Positions 33,801 to 42,300 of a stretch of 64,000 bases of DNA are shown here, piece after piece. The DNA comes from Jaenimonas drosophilae (Eukaryota; Euglenozoa; Kinetoplastea; Trypanosomatida; Trypanosomatidae). The notes under the pieces are model-generated. The model worked only from the letters and a program-made list of their open reading frames with translations. It had not been told where the DNA came from and did no database searches. The first letter of the stretch is position 1; every line of letters begins with the position of its first letter. The stretch lies in assembly GCA_030849065.1 (NCBI GenBank), contig JASAON010001578.1, positions 1-64,000 of the forward strand, in the 5' to 3' direction. The translations under genes and the position numbers were made by a program.

Positions 33801-34716
33801 TGAGCTGCTGTGTTCCTCGGGCGCCGACCCCGGATCGTGCCCCGGGACTCACCCCCGTCGTTGGTGGAACAGGTCGCGGCACGCCTTCCGTCGGAGAAGG
33901 TCGGAGAGTAAATGCAAGTGAGCCCAAGGTACCAAATTGGCGGAGAAGAGGCTCATCGGCCTGGCCGCGCGTGCCGAGTCGAACAACCACCAATGGCTGG
34001 CTCAGCATCCCAACCTCTAGACGAACGCGAGCGTAGCCGACGAAGCGGTCTCCCACTTCAGGGGCAGCACAGTGGTCAGCGAGTGGGTCCGTTGGTGCGG
34101 CTGTGCGTGGGGGTGGGGAGGGGGGCAGAGTGGATGGCATCCCAGAGACGTTTTCCCATGCTCTGTGATGCCGACCACCCGAGACGTCACCACCGCTGTC
34201 GCTGGACGAGCCATCTCCGCGACTTGCCGACGACCCGCTGCAGCTAGAGCTGGAGGATGCAGTCTCGAGAAGCTCCTGAATAGCCAGCTTCTTCTTCTTA
34301 ATACGAGCTCGGAGGGTCTCCACGAGGGCCTTTGGACGTGCCCAGACGGTGAACTCCACCGCGGGGAGGGAAAGGTGGTCGGACTGCCAGTAAAAGGGGC
34401 AGCGTGGGCCGAGGTCGGACCACACAGGGTTGGGGAACTGCGGGTCGAAGGAGGCGGCGGTACGTCCACGGGTGGCGAGCCCCAGTGACACCCGCGGGGT
34501 GGAAGCAAAGGGAGTAAAGATGCAGAGGCCGCCATACTGGATCTGAACGTACGTGTAGCAGTCCTCACCGGCGGCGAGGAGCATTTGGCCATGGATCTCG
34601 GTGATGCAGGCCTCGCAGAATGTAGGGCCTGGATCGCCAGCGAGGGTGCGACGCCGGGTCGTGGTCGATGGAAAAGATGGCGGTGGCTGGGCCTGAATCA
34701 GTGGGAGTGTAGTCAT
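27820..34716 (-). CDS. Giant protein with several C2-like repeats, 2298 aa
   Basis: Repeated segments look like beta-sandwich C2 domains: an opening strand such as LRVQLLALINA or LSLRVLGGTGLY, a middle with NPFWYLQLPRL or NPVFDGLCLPL, then VELCV or VELRLL and an ending such as LGVASLPLGELL. Clear copies begin near residues 36, 1012, 1180, 1358 and 1590; weaker ones near 543 and 754. The Asp clusters of calcium-binding C2 loops are not obvious, so calcium-independent binding or scaffolding is more likely. A basic RIKKKK stretch follows the first copy (about residue 138). Near residue 1800-1900 is a different module with FPVTGESTVEDALVYAYG, perhaps ubiquitin-like. The C-terminal 350 residues match nothing I know. 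No transmembrane segment is seen. A large membrane-associated scaffold is inferred. The first ATG was chosen; a CT-rich tract lies about 40-60 bases upstream. Confidence 0.85.
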   Translation of the reverse strand: MTTLPLIQAQPPPSFPSTTTRRRTLAGDPGPTFCEACITEIHGQMLLAAGEDCYTYVQIQYGGLCIFTPFASTPRVSLGLATRGRTAASFDPQFPNPVWSDLGPRCPFYWQSDHLSLPAVEFTVWARPKALVETLRARIKKKKLAIQELLETASSSSSCSGSSASRGDGSSSDSGGDVSGGRHHRAWENVSGMPSTLPPSPPPRTAAPTDPLADHCAAPEVGDRFVGYARVRLEVGMLSQPLVVVRLGTRGQADEPLLRQFGTLGSLAFTLRPSPTEGVPRPVPPTTGVSPGARSGVGARGTQQLTATTSLPKPRRKNVDAATAVRLTDLASRGSCEGSVGGGRGLRLNGPMCTLRAITFQPLSAVLSPSAFSFLREWERKMQEKRQYRQDAVVLLHPIAQEEWRRARETQRQSREQASAMGHRFYEEEVEDALHASSTWVEGPLIAKESLLQLTMMTSPHPLPTSPDLNGLLWSSSPTSCNEIVAEPSRKGLWKRHLRRKREFMDALCPPAGDDGVTASHPSSASHHRHRRRRPPPPHTLGDRFDFSLPHVELSMEDLLSVQCVVSRIPNTTHTGEGGVDVFKVNPPKVSTCYGLGPLRLSAEDGVRMMDVGYDGPLTLLMPCYARDARGIDAGPVSEAVGDYEACGWLTWTLVPSPDFDVVGFLHCLQERRAADNKVQAVPQGKEDGLRVPLTTGVVPSSVLHEVPPPFSGHLLPNQKHLPSCENGSFDPSCAPPLMENTCGASVAPPPTGGFAVQIVEALIPNALWEAAAPMDSRSPCEVPTATVVGTLNQPGPRVELFVMEADSVGAAGSLWVPRWGACTYVVENCGPSVEGIVIEIHRGPPSTAQTAATCVGRYAHNFASLSYVGGGSFPMNTVNANDASANSPTMIGICWNTSPEAKQRQMLHELQIHTDKHRDEVSALIASHTVPGVFHRTPPPPSPALGEHSMDVHEALSDAQTSLLRGAVAPHTPTTALDDFSCSAWRARHDVVSSFHCGLDATSTISSEVLTLRVQLLALINASAPTSAWGHSLAPYAVLQVGQLAEDSHSLHSPPIRLRPAGATAEAGADVVSPMTFTSDFVFPRRTEPPPLVTVEIREVHSHAVFGTAAMTAPHKTWKLGIAKTDVLRLRPPPTKGRVGEGAAGDPEEDQEGVGELIVKMTWMCKSEEELGSSVRRQRELSLRVLGGTGLYTPGKKIPSSCYLLASVPTEGSMSRSSYRSSVIMNTANPFWYLQLPRLTMLEPTESVELCVRHCCHSESGEAEDVCLGVASLPLGELLRLIRPPPRQRAWAWGALASAVLNTSTHKLCLDLHPPPDGPEESDDSCGSLLVEWEVEETDPWPQSSPARSPHVLELFVESARSLAVAPPRQGTRSCVAVAVYVEELGPSEVCPVEVLRTGPRSSASSGSNPCRLCAELVADDCGGPASAAFFGRTAPTRLKLDLPSGEPHHLRLELWASAPQPQLPEEAGRTAHKEGREDAVAMTEFLGVATFTTSAVSDPAMSAMQEPRRFELTLLPRRDPRHGGRDVLRANAFAGGLGTVVVGIGLYPEQTYAVRQRQLLSLHGLGYRLELQVPTSQGLESEYEAYHLSLTCVGNPSLSCLSDVVWGPNPVFDGLCLPLQCPLELVELRLLRAAGGASSSSIEDDLVGVVTFAVEGPPTSGDEGSGDNGGGCVGFGAPLHPQMRWLSLEVPRMKVVTPREEGSPLTSPFDRRVLVQWRVIPEGPVARQASRPMGSAALGERRLSSNTLLSNVSDGTRVPHHNPSSTDASVSAHPPDGLAATRSGHLGRPPTSPSHHTTTLPFTVIESLALLDAATGQHLIFPVTGESTVEDALVYAYGVLQTDDRHPATAQASAHAFVAQHRLMIMDVAHGSGRGQTLAAQDILHSSVPPGALVLLCSKETAEAGSTSGNFVTPVADPSTSLHPLPPASLPPNVVSRGPHLAPFGYRTPGSSVRTCSLDSRNPSTRHGMICNRTYCLHRCNARILERLRTLVEVEKQDTRLTSCIVTLSWMTVDSSEVQWLMHQALQCGISGFCRPVPLPLPAKLAPLTNFMEDSPPHVTRECAATAMLRRSPVKGHSRRPEDGVATMDAVEFFVQGLSSSILHFLQHATVAPGVALFPPIECTEDMVTASKGGGGAEDGAARPNTAQLEQVEGWIPILRNQLFHIATTLPEAHRCFSVCAEPATSDNPEEKHSPNRTRESSLVWFYHEDPLGLFAVPGTDQPRPMLLSHYPLRTATSSVTSQSHSEWCSAGEEGLEGRVTGVRRMDERGENRDEAPAATNATSLRICKAPLTENR

Positions 34717-36018
34717 GCGAGCTTTTGAGAGTTGCCGATTAGGGTGTTTGTTTGGGGGGAGGAAAGGGGGCGAGCAACTATCAACGGAGTTGTCTGATAG
34801 ATTTTGCGTTTCGCACAGAAAAAGGGGAATGTGATCTCGACTGACGGTTTTGACACAGCGTTTGCTGGAAGAGTCTCTCGCTTATGCAGAATGGGTGAGC
34901 CACAAGTGAATGGCGAAGTCCTCAGACACAATCAATTGGAGGAGGGGGAGTGAGATCACGTTCAGGGACAAGTCCGACCACGCGGCCACAAGGCAAGAAA
35001 TGATGCGCGTGTCGAACCCACCAAAAAAAGAGAAAACGAGTATGGGTGGATCACTTCAACTAGTCCGCAGAGAGCTCTCCGGGTAGTATATGAATCAGCG
35101 GGCCAGGAATGGCTTCGTGGCTGCTGTGAGGGAGTGGGATTCTGTCCCAGCGTCAGCTGGTCTCGGGAAGGAAGGGGGGTAAGCGACTGCAACAGACCAG
35201 CCAGCAAACTCGTCGGCGGGCCAGGCAGCAAAAAAAGACACCTTCACTGGACCTGAATGTTGTTTTAGTCAAGAAAGGATCGAGAGAATGAAAAGGGAAG
35301 AGTGAGTTAGATGGACGTCATTGGGAGTGGGTTTATCTGTTCCATTGCAAGTCTGAATAAATTTGGGTGAGGAAGATCTGATGGCACATGTAGTAGTGTT
35401 GATGATGATTGGGTCCACCACAGTGACAGCGGTGCTGATTTTTCAGCGAAGCAGTGGGAAGAGGACCGCTTCCTCCAATGCTCAATTCTCTGCCTGTGCA
35501 GAGCAGCAGAACATATTCTCTCACTCAACTAAACTCGGGGGTGAAAAGTGGTACAAGATAATTGACGCGAATGACGAAGTCCTTCGCTTGTCATGAGGTT
35601 GTCTGCCCACCAAAGAGCAACAGTCCCAGCTCGACTTACACGGTGAGGCAGCATGGCGAGCTGCAGAACAACACCACTGCGCAAAAAAAAACCTAACACG
35701 TAATACTGAGCGGTGTGCCAGAAAGTAACGCACAGCACAAGATGACTGAGCATTGTATTCTAGCCTCACAAGTATGGCAGGGTCGCAAATATATAAACCG
35801 GCACCGCACGCGCGAGCGACAGCATTACGTCCAGTTTGGTTCACTTCCTTCAACGCGCTTCCCACAGTTACGGGTAAGCTGGTATCGATGAAAATTGGGG
35901 AGGTCCAACTTGAGGTGGGAGCAGCAGCTGGGAGAGGGGAGAGGAGGGGTGAGACATGGGGTACCAACAGAATTATTGATATGCCCAGATGAAAAAAAAA
36001 AACATCCGACTGTGTGGG
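34717..36018. other. Intergenic region between the C2-repeat gene and MGCGA protein 1
   Basis: No gene is seen. A CT-rich tract (CCCCCTTTCCTCCCCCC in transcript sense, about 34757-34775) and a downstream AAAAG at 34722-34723 are a plausible acceptor for the C2-repeat gene. The longest frame, 35521-35967 on the minus strand, lacks an ATG at its 5' end and does not look coding. The rest is probably the 3' UTR of MGCGA protein 1. Confidence 0.5.
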
Positions 36019-36414
36019 CTACTGGGTAGTGTTGGTATTACTATAGGGAGCGAGGAAATTAGTTCGAAGGCCAGCCAGGGCGATTTGCTCACTCATGCCA
36101 ATCTGACGGCCACCTGGAATATCAGCCTCCTCGTCGCGTTCCTCCAGGGCCAAAAGCAGACGAGCAGCGGGTCCGCGCAAGTCATCTGTATCCTTGGGTC
36201 CTTGGGCCCCCTGAAGTTCAGGATTGCCGTACTCCATCTGCCGCAGGCGTACCGACTCCGGCATCGGTAGTGACACAACAGAGGCCTCGTGTTCATCAAC
36301 GTCGCTCGGTATGCCGTTGTGTCTCACGGGGGGCTCCTCCACGGGGGCGATGGGGTTCCTCTCCACCACGGAAGCAGGTGCCTCAGTCTGTGGTTTCGTC
36401 GCTCCGCAGCCCAT
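36019..36414 (-). CDS. Small MGCGA acylation-motif protein 1, 131 aa
   Basis: The protein starts MGCGATKP: Gly2 followed by Cys3 is the usual signal for N-myristoylation plus palmitoylation. It is acidic, hydrophilic and has no membrane segment. Blocks shared with the adjacent 131-aa protein at 36842-37237 are MGCGA, a VER near residue 17, LPMPESVRLRQ in the middle and DDLRGPAARLLLALEERDEE near residues 89-108. The pair has equal length and lies in tandem, so it arose by duplication. The frame extends to 36672, but the pyrimidine tract and CAG acceptor inside that extension place the start at 36414. A small dually acylated membrane or flagellar-membrane protein is the inference; no family is recognised. 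Confidence 0.82.
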   Translation of the reverse strand: MGCGATKPQTEAPASVVERNPIAPVEEPPVRHNGIPSDVDEHEASVVSLPMPESVRLRQMEYGNPELQGAQGPKDTDDLRGPAARLLLALEERDEEADIPGGRQIGMSEQIALAGLRTNFLAPYSNTNTTQ

Positions 36415-36841
36415 GACTGTATAAAAAAGAAGAAATAGGTGAAGGGGTAATGTAGAATCGGTGAATTGGTAAGGAAAGTGATGTTTGAAAAGAAGAAAAC
36501 GATGTGTGCGTGTATCTACAGAGTGAAGGTGTGGTCGGAGATCGCCAAATATCTTCGAGTGGGCGCTATGAGCAAAAGGGAAAAGGAGGAGATATTCCAA
36601 AGACGCAGTACGTATCGAGGTGGCTACAGTGGAACCATGAAGCCCAAGAGCAAATATGGCGATGGCGGTCATTTGGCCCCAAACGTGGTATGGGGACGTA
36701 CTGATGACGTCTCCCCGCTAGCATAAACATCGACACCATGTTGAAGCAACAAAAAAAAAAAACAGAATGCGTAAGATGGCAAAAGCGACAACAATCAATG
36801 TACCCAAGTTCATCATCATCGAAATCCTCCACGCCGTCACG
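36415..36841. other. Intergenic region between the two MGCGA genes
   Basis: The 427 bases hold the acceptor of MGCGA protein 1 and the short 3' UTR of MGCGA protein 2. An oligo-A run on the plus strand (36751-36762) is oligo-T in the transcript. No gene is seen. Confidence 0.55.
36417..36437 (-). promoter_or_regulatory. Trans-splice acceptor two bases upstream of MGCGA protein 1
   Basis: In transcript sense TTTCTTCTTTTTTATACAG is followed by TC and then the ATG, so using this AG (36417-36418) leaves a 2-base gene-derived leader. A strong tract directly abutting the start excludes the longer in-frame ATG at 36672, but an acceptor further upstream is possible. Confidence 0.5.
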
Positions 36842-37237
36842 CTAGAGAGCAGTAGCCATTCTGGGCTCAATGCGACTGTTGATATCATTAAGAATCTCAA
36901 CCTCCTCAGGTCGGATGGCATGGTGCTCGCCCTCCCTACGAATCCGCTCGTTTCGCTCGTTCATGGCACGTTCCAGTCGTGAAACTGGCCAACGCAAGTC
37001 CTGTGCATTGACACTGTAAGGGATGGATTCTGCCTCCACACCGTGAAGATGACGTGAGCGCACCAGCTCGGGCATGGAATGGTACACAGTGTCACTCCCA
37101 TATCGCCGCGTTTCGTCATCTTCATGTCCATGGTCGCTCTTGTCCATGTCACTCTCAAGCAAGATTTTCCGATCACGGGCATCGGCCCGCTCCACCAAGT
37201 CGCGTTGAGGCGGTGCTGCGCTAGCTCCACAACCCAT
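36842..37237 (-). CDS. Small MGCGA acylation-motif protein 2, 131 aa
   Basis: The protein starts MGCGASAAPP, a likely N-myristoylation plus palmitoylation signal. It is highly charged (many D, E, R) and lacks a membrane segment. It shares with MGCGA protein 1 the start, HSMPELVRSR in the middle and QDLRWPVSRLERAMNERNER near residues 85-104; the last part is probably an amphipathic helix. The first in-frame ATG (37249) is four codons upstream; the start at 37237 was chosen because the MGCG start is conserved in the paralogue. Unusually, no AG dinucleotide lies between the T-rich tract (37260-37282) and the ATG, so the acceptor must be further upstream or inside the gene. Function is unknown. 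Confidence 0.8.
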   Translation of the reverse strand: MGCGASAAPPQRDLVERADARDRKILLESDMDKSDHGHEDDETRRYGSDTVYHSMPELVRSRHLHGVEAESIPYSVNAQDLRWPVSRLERAMNERNERIRREGEHHAIRPEEVEILNDINSRIEPRMATAL

Positions 37238-37281
37238 GACGACGATCACAGCAGTTTAACAACAAAAAGAACAAACAAGAA

Positions 37282-37298
37282 ACCGCAATCAATGCGGT
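37282..37298. other. Perfect short hairpin upstream of MGCGA protein 2
   Basis: ACCGCA and TGCGGT form a perfect 6-bp stem around a 5-base loop, about 45 bases upstream of the start codon. Next to it, at 37309-37318, the transcript strand reads CTATAAATAG. The hairpin could be in the 5' leader, but its size is within chance expectation for a window this long. Confidence 0.4.
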
Positions 37299-37908
37299 GC
37301 GGGTGAAACTATTTATAGCAGGAGGGTGTATTTCCCATTCAACCAGTGAGTAGATACTGGTTCAGTGAGCAGCCAAGTTGCACGTCCTTGTCAATTACAC
37401 AAGTAACGGGAATCAGCGGAGAGTTTCTGTACTAGGGCCACGATGTCTCAGCTACAAAGAACAGAACCAGAAACACAAGAATGGGGGGGAGAAAGGGCGA
37501 TACTTGCTATGTGGCATCATTGTTTTGCACCAGGTAGTTTTACTTTCACTGCTGGGTGACTCCCCTCTCAGTGCTTGACGCAGATGTAGTGTTTGGGGAG
37601 ACACATCTTTCAGGAAAGAAGATACATTCGCCTGGGAAGGACGGCACTTGATGATTTCAACAAATCAACGGCAGCAGAAATCTGCGGGCGCTGCGTTGGA
37701 GCAGCATGGAGCGCTTTCTACGAGGCATCAAATAAGCCAATCTCTGACGAGGGTTTCACTGATGCTTTCTGCAGTATTTCATTCGTTGTTGTTGTTACTG
37801 TTTTAGGAATTCATACTCATCGAGTTGTGGAACAGGAAGTGGGAAAATTGCCTCCGCACCGGCTAGGACTGAAGGTTTGGAAGTGGATGAAGTAAAGAGA
37901 GGGAAGTA

Positions 37909-38100
37909 TCATAACTTCATCCACAAAAAAAGCCAAATAAAAAAAAATCTGGGAAAATAAAAACCTGTGCGTTGGCGCAGCAGCGAGTGAACCACGCGCA
38001 TGTCGTCACGACGCGCTCGCTCTCGGTCGATCATAGCACAGACCTCACCGGTCCTCGAAACGGTGGTGTTGGATTCAATATCTGCCTCTCCCTCGTGTTG
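37909..38100 (-). pseudogene. Possible MGCGA-family C-terminal fragment
   Basis: A frame here reads VSRTGEVCAMIDRERARRDD, which resembles the PVSRLERAMNERNER helix of MGCGA protein 2. No MGCG start is found upstream, and an oligo-T tract with frame breaks intervenes. It may be a decayed third copy of the family or a chance similarity of a charged helix. Confidence 0.2.
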
Positions 38101-39383
38101 ACCTGTGAAGTGACCGAATTCGACACAGGCGGGCAAGGAAGAAGAGATGAAGACGTTCAGAAGCAAAAAAAAAAAAAAGAAGGAAGAAATTCCGTCAGCT
38201 CCAACTCCATCGGGCATAGAGGTATCAGCACAGTTAACCACAAGCCCGTAGGTGTGGAGTCAAGCATCTATGAGGCACCCTTTGCTCATCCACAGTCCCG
38301 AATTGGGTGACTCAGACAGGCGTCTGACGAGGCTAAGCAGCCACCGAAAAAAGTCATGAGCGATGGCGATGGAAATGCCATCAGCAAGGGTGAGTTGATG
38401 ATGGTGCCAGATGTTGAAACGGATGACATAGAACAGTGGAGACTCCATACGGTACGAATGCATCAACTACCAGCACGTACAGAGAATACACAACAACAGA
38501 CACGCACGCGCCTGGTGAGACCTCTCGATCACGGCGCACATTGTACATCCTCCCTCTAAGCAGCCCAGCCATTGCGGCAGCCATTACATGCGCACGGAAG
38601 GGGGGGAGAAGGAAGGAAAGACAGAGTGGATGGCCGCAGTTCCTCAAATGGATAAACGGTCCCACTCACACACAGGTCCAGAACAAACACAGAAAATAGC
38701 CACAGAGCCACCACAAGCCTGCGCCAAAGAAGCAAAAGAATCCCAACCCACAGGAGAGAGAAGATCTGAGCAAAAGGAGAGGCGGCAAATAATAAACGAG
38801 CACTCAATCACAAGCAAAACAAAACAAGAAGTGGGTGAAGAAAGCACGGTATAAACGATGTGCGCCTATAGAGTCGTATCTCTCACACTTACACTACACA
38901 CAAAAAAAAAGGGGGGTGAGGGGGGGGAGGTGAAAGAGGAACTCCTTCTCTCTGAGCTCAATGCGCAGTTGTAGTACCCCTGAGTGGCGAAAAGTGACAA
39001 AATAATATAAAGAAAAGTAAGAGAGAGTTTGATTGATCGTGCTGGGCCCTGTGCAGTGAGAAGGCAGAATTGGCTCCGTTCTTCTTGATGAAAACACAGC
39101 AGCCTGCACGTTCGGAAGGGGAGAAAAAGTGGGGTGGGTGTCGAAAAGAGAAAAAAAAAAGAGTGGGATTGGTGGCGCGAACCATGATATCTGCTCATGG
39201 CGCCACCATCAGATGTTTGAAGGAAGGAAAATTATGTGGCAGCGCTATCGCCGCAACGCATGGACCACCTCTCCAGATTAATGAAGTCGTTGGCAGTACA
39301 CGTCATCCACACACCCGTGGCGCCGTTCTCAGGTGAGAAAAAGAAGGAAGAGTAGAGGGGAAGAGAACAAGAAAACAGTACAA

Positions 39384-42300
39384 TCACGTGGAGGGGGATC
39401 CACGGTGAGCCACCACAAGGTTCATGCTCTGGCGCCAATCCCAGACGTAGCCCGCACCGCCCTCCACCACGCGCTTGACCGGTTCAGACTGCTGCACCAC
39501 CTCCGCCGGACTGCTCATGACCACCTCTCCGCTCCGGTCCTCCATCACCAAGAAACCGCCATGGTGACTAAGACGACGGGAAAACGCCACAGGACTTGAC
39601 GGGTTGGAGCCACCGTGCGTCTGAGGCATTGGGTAGATGGCTGTTGTGGCGGTCGGAAACGAGGCGTAAGGCTTCCCCACAACCGCGTTTGGCACCACCT
39701 CTGACACCTGAAAGCTGGGCTGACGCGATCGGGGAAGCGGGCAGGGGGAGACGGCCGCAGTGGATGTGCTGCTCGCCGGGCTGGAAGTGCGTTGGTGGAT
39801 GTGCACCGTGAGATTGGCCCCGTCGTAGGTCTGATGGTCCGCCGCGTTGGGTACATGTGGAGGCACGCCACGCTTTGGATTCAACAAGTCCGTCGTGGCA
39901 CCACGGCCCTGTGGAGAGGAGGATGGGGAGGACATCACGGGAGTGGCAACTGTGGTCGTCGTCGTGGCGTTGCGCAGGGAAGATCCTTGGGCGTAGGCGT
40001 AGAGAGACTTCATCCACCGCCGCGCAGCTCCGAGGGTGGTGGACTTCACGCGGTTGGCCAAGTACGTCGGCTGCGGTGGATCATCTGTCCCACTTCCGTG
40101 AGTCCCGGAGCTCATGCTGACGCCCACAGTGGGGAGGAGGGAGAAGAGGGCAGAGGCGATGGAGGATGGAATGGCAACCTGGGGCTTCGGGGCGGGGGTG
40201 CTTTGGCTGGTGCCGCTGCTCGCAACGGGACTTCTGGGGGAACTTACCTCATCAGGGGAGACGGCGAGTGAAGGTAGGAGCACTTCATTGGTCTTTCCCA
40301 ACGCCGGCTCGAATTGAATCGCGGGGGTGGTGGCAGATGAGGCACCGCGGGCGAAGGAGGTACTCAGGGCCGGTCGCTTCTTCGGATTGGAGAAGTGTGG
40401 CACCGTACCGTGGTAGTAGGTCGCTCCGTCGCGTTGAAACTGGTAAATGAAGAAGTTTCCTACATGCTCGTGCACCAGCTGAAGGTGTGGGTTGGCACGC
40501 TGGAGCTTCGCTTGCTCTTCTCGTGCCGTCGGAAGCGGAAGTGGTTCTCCATTGAGTCCCAACGCCTCCCCGCGGCTATCCGCCGCGGTGGTGATGTATT
40601 GCTCCAGCTCCACATCCTCATCGAGCACCATCTTGGCTACCCAGCCTGGATCATCCGACGGTGCTTCACGGGCTAATTTGCAGTAGGGCCGCATTGCTGC
40701 CAGCACAACGCCCTCCAGTGGGATGGAGTGGTCGGCAAACCACACCCCATGTTCCGCATCAAATCGGAGGATGTCTCCTTCGTCGAAGCCAGGAAGCACC
40801 GCGCTGCCCATCACATACACATCCTTTGGGTGGATAAGATCAGTCTCAGTTGGGGAAGGAAGTGGGGGTGGGTGAAAACGATTGACCAATCCGCGGTACC
40901 GCCAGTAGCCCGTCTCCTCGCTGGGAAGCTGCGACACGCGCTCCTGCATCACCTCCGGCCGCTCCGCCAGCGACCAGCACAGCCGCTCCGCCAAATCCTT
41001 GGAAATACGGCCGTGGAGCATCGAATCCGGGGTGATCCACATCTCCATCTCATCCGTCACGTGTTGACCAGTGGTACGGTCCACAACCGCCAAGCCGCCG
41101 GAGCTGTGGTTGCCCATCGTGGAGTCTCGGTGACGAGCACCGGAGAGGCTTGGGGTTTTTTCCAGGACGGTTTGGCTTTGCTCGCCCCCACTACTCGCAG
41201 TGCGCGGTGGAAGGTCGTCAGTTGGAGCGGCAGAGGCTTTCAGGACGCCAAGATAGCCCCAGCGCCACTTCATCTCGTACAGAAACGACAGAATGGGAAT
41301 GTTCGTCATCAAGCTAGAGAAGCTGAAAGTTTCCATCGGGGGCAGACTGAATTCTGGTATCGGTGGAGAGCAAGCAGGGCGTTCTTCCATGGCACTCGTT
41401 GGAGCGGCGGCGGCGGTTGTGGCAGTTGTGGAGGCGCTGTCATTAGTCTTCGGTGAAAGCCGGCTATCAGCAGCAGCGGGAAGATGGCCCGGTTGGTGAG
41501 TCTCCCCTTGGTTTCGTTGGATGACCCCAGATTCAATCATTTGGAAGTAGTAGGTTGTTGCGGCCATATGCGTGACGCGGCCCAGGTTTTGCTCGCCTGC
41601 TGACTTGGTGAGGAACACCATGGCTGCAAGTGGTGCCGCTACGGGTGGGGGGAGGGTAATAAGGTCGCTCCTTTTCAGATCCGCGAAGTTACTGCCCCCA
41701 TGGCTACTGTAGGAGTGCAGGCTGCTTCGAGAAAGAGAGTGTTGAAATGAGTTCTGTGCCGCGCTGACCTCCTCTTCCATTGATACGAAGCCAAAGCAAC
41801 CAACAATATTGACGAGGGCGTTTCCCAAGGGCACTCCGCTATCCATGGCAGCCTGAAAGGGATTTGCCCCACTTCCCGCTGGTGCGGCAGCGGCAGCCGC
41901 AACCTTGACCGGATCATAGCGGAAGGCAACCGCGCATAGTACCGGAAGAACCTTGCGCTGACGCTTTCCATCTGGGCCAACCGTTGAGTTGGGGTGGGCT
42001 CGAGCCCAGTTGTAGGCCTCGCGCATCTCAGCATCAGTATCAAAGAGTGCCTCCTCCACCTTCTCAATCACACCACGGTATAGCGCCTCACGAGACGGAA
42101 ATGACACGTCGACCCCGCTTGCGCGTACATAGACGTAGCGCTCCCAATCATCCTCATCATCGTCAGTCGCGCAGCTACGCCTATCTTCATCAACCTCCTC
42201 TGCTGTTCCAGAGGAGAACTCGTGGCGCAGTAGCTCATCTTCCGCTTCATCTGCAGCATGCAAGGAAGTGATGGGCTCGTCAGGATGCTGTAACTGATGC

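Larger units (their letters stand above)
37238..39383. other. 2.1-kb region, probable 3' UTR of the 1080-aa protein gene
   Basis: No intact gene is seen. It contains the hairpin at 37282-37298, a possible degenerate MGCGA-like fragment at 37909-38100, an oligo-A run on the plus strand at 38166-38179 and a G-rich/A-rich run at 38901-38930. The remainder shows no coding character. Confidence 0.5.

Noticed and set aside
35521..35967. 148-codon minus-strand frame between the C2 and MGCGA genes
   Set aside because: No ATG at its 5' end (TTG only), and no coding composition.
37309..37318. TATAAATA-like sequence as a promoter
   Set aside because: Protein-coding genes of the inferred group are transcribed polycistronically without TATA boxes; a single match in 64 kb is expected by chance.
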